A stretch of DNA of 26,779 bases from NCBI RefSeq assembly GCF_000330505.1, contig NW_004443563.1:105593-132371 (forward strand), in the 5' to 3' direction. A program made the position numbers and the translations under genes. This DNA is from Entamoeba invadens IP1 (lineage: Eukaryota > Evosea > Mastigamoebida > Endamoebidae). The first letter of the stretch is position 1, and every line of letters begins with the position of its first letter. Shown here in pieces: positions 26,488-26,779 of the stretch. Under the pieces are notes generated by a model. The model made no database searches. It was not told the origin of the DNA and saw only the letters and a program-made list of their open reading frames with translations.

Positions 26488-26779
26488 TTGATGCCTTTGT
26501 TTGTTCATTTAATATTATTTACTGTTTTTTTGTGGCGGTTTTACAATAATAAAATAAACATTAATTTTTATAAAGTCTGTTTTTTATTTAAGGATATTGG
26601 GTTTTTACTATTATTTATAATAACAGTATTATAATTTATAATAAAAATAAAGTGGTTTTTCTAAAAAAATTGTTTGTATTTTATTTTTTTGTTCTTTTTT
26701 TAAAAAGTGTGCTAAAAATAACAAAAAACAAAATTACTTGACAACTAAAAAAATAATAAAGTCAAAACGAAGAATAGGT

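Overview
The window looks like nuclear DNA of an Entamoeba species. I favour a divergent, reptile-type species such as E. invadens over E. histolytica, but the species call is inference. Four things support the genus: a 2-Cys peroxiredoxin with the Cys-pair-rich N-terminal extension known from Entamoeba; two giant type I transmembrane kinases with CxxC-rich ectodomains; BspA-type leucine-rich-repeat proteins carrying the Entamoeba leader (M-I-V-S-K-Y-F ... F-H-x-N-P-I-P-L ... E-T-L-H); and compact promoters with TATA-like and GAAC (AATGAACT-like) elements close to the ATG. Genes are long and apparently intron-free, and are separated by extremely AT-rich spacers.

Layout, left to right. At 1-297 (+) is the 3' end of an unrecognised charged protein. 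At 514-4674 (-) is transmembrane kinase 1. At 5639-7807 (+) is an F-box/BspA-leader-like protein ending in a SPRY domain. At 8374-14778 (-) is transmembrane kinase 2, with about 33 consecutive 16-residue CxxC repeats. At 15233-16462 (+) is a condensation/acetyltransferase-fold protein whose 5' end seems to be lost. At 16554-18044 (-) is a BspA-like LRR protein. At 18205-19428 (-) is a von Willebrand A domain protein with a Pro/Cys-rich tail. At 19744-20469 (-) is the peroxiredoxin. From 20470 to 22009 is a 1.5-kb spacer with two slightly GC-richer islands. At 22010-23875 (-) is a second, more divergent BspA-like protein. At 24362-24751 (+) is a small Pro/Gln-rich two-helix membrane protein. 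At 25492-26487 (+) is a coiled-coil SPRY protein.

Nothing suggests an operon or a dedicated pathway. The content is a sampling of expanded Entamoeba surface, signalling and adaptor families plus one antioxidant housekeeping gene. The two kinases share a nearly identical cytoplasmic module attached to unrelated ectodomains, which fits receptor diversification by ectodomain exchange. The BspA and SPRY proteins share a related N-terminal leader.

The open frames as first seen for both kinases, the vWA protein and the peroxiredoxin run upstream through TTG or GTG codons; I moved each start to the first ATG. The points most worth checking are the 288-bp higher-order repeat in kinase 2, the ATG-less acyltransferase frame, the paired GAAC elements of the peroxiredoxin, a short motif shared by three promoters, hairpins in several 3' flanks, and two possible non-coding transcripts in the 1.5-kb spacer.
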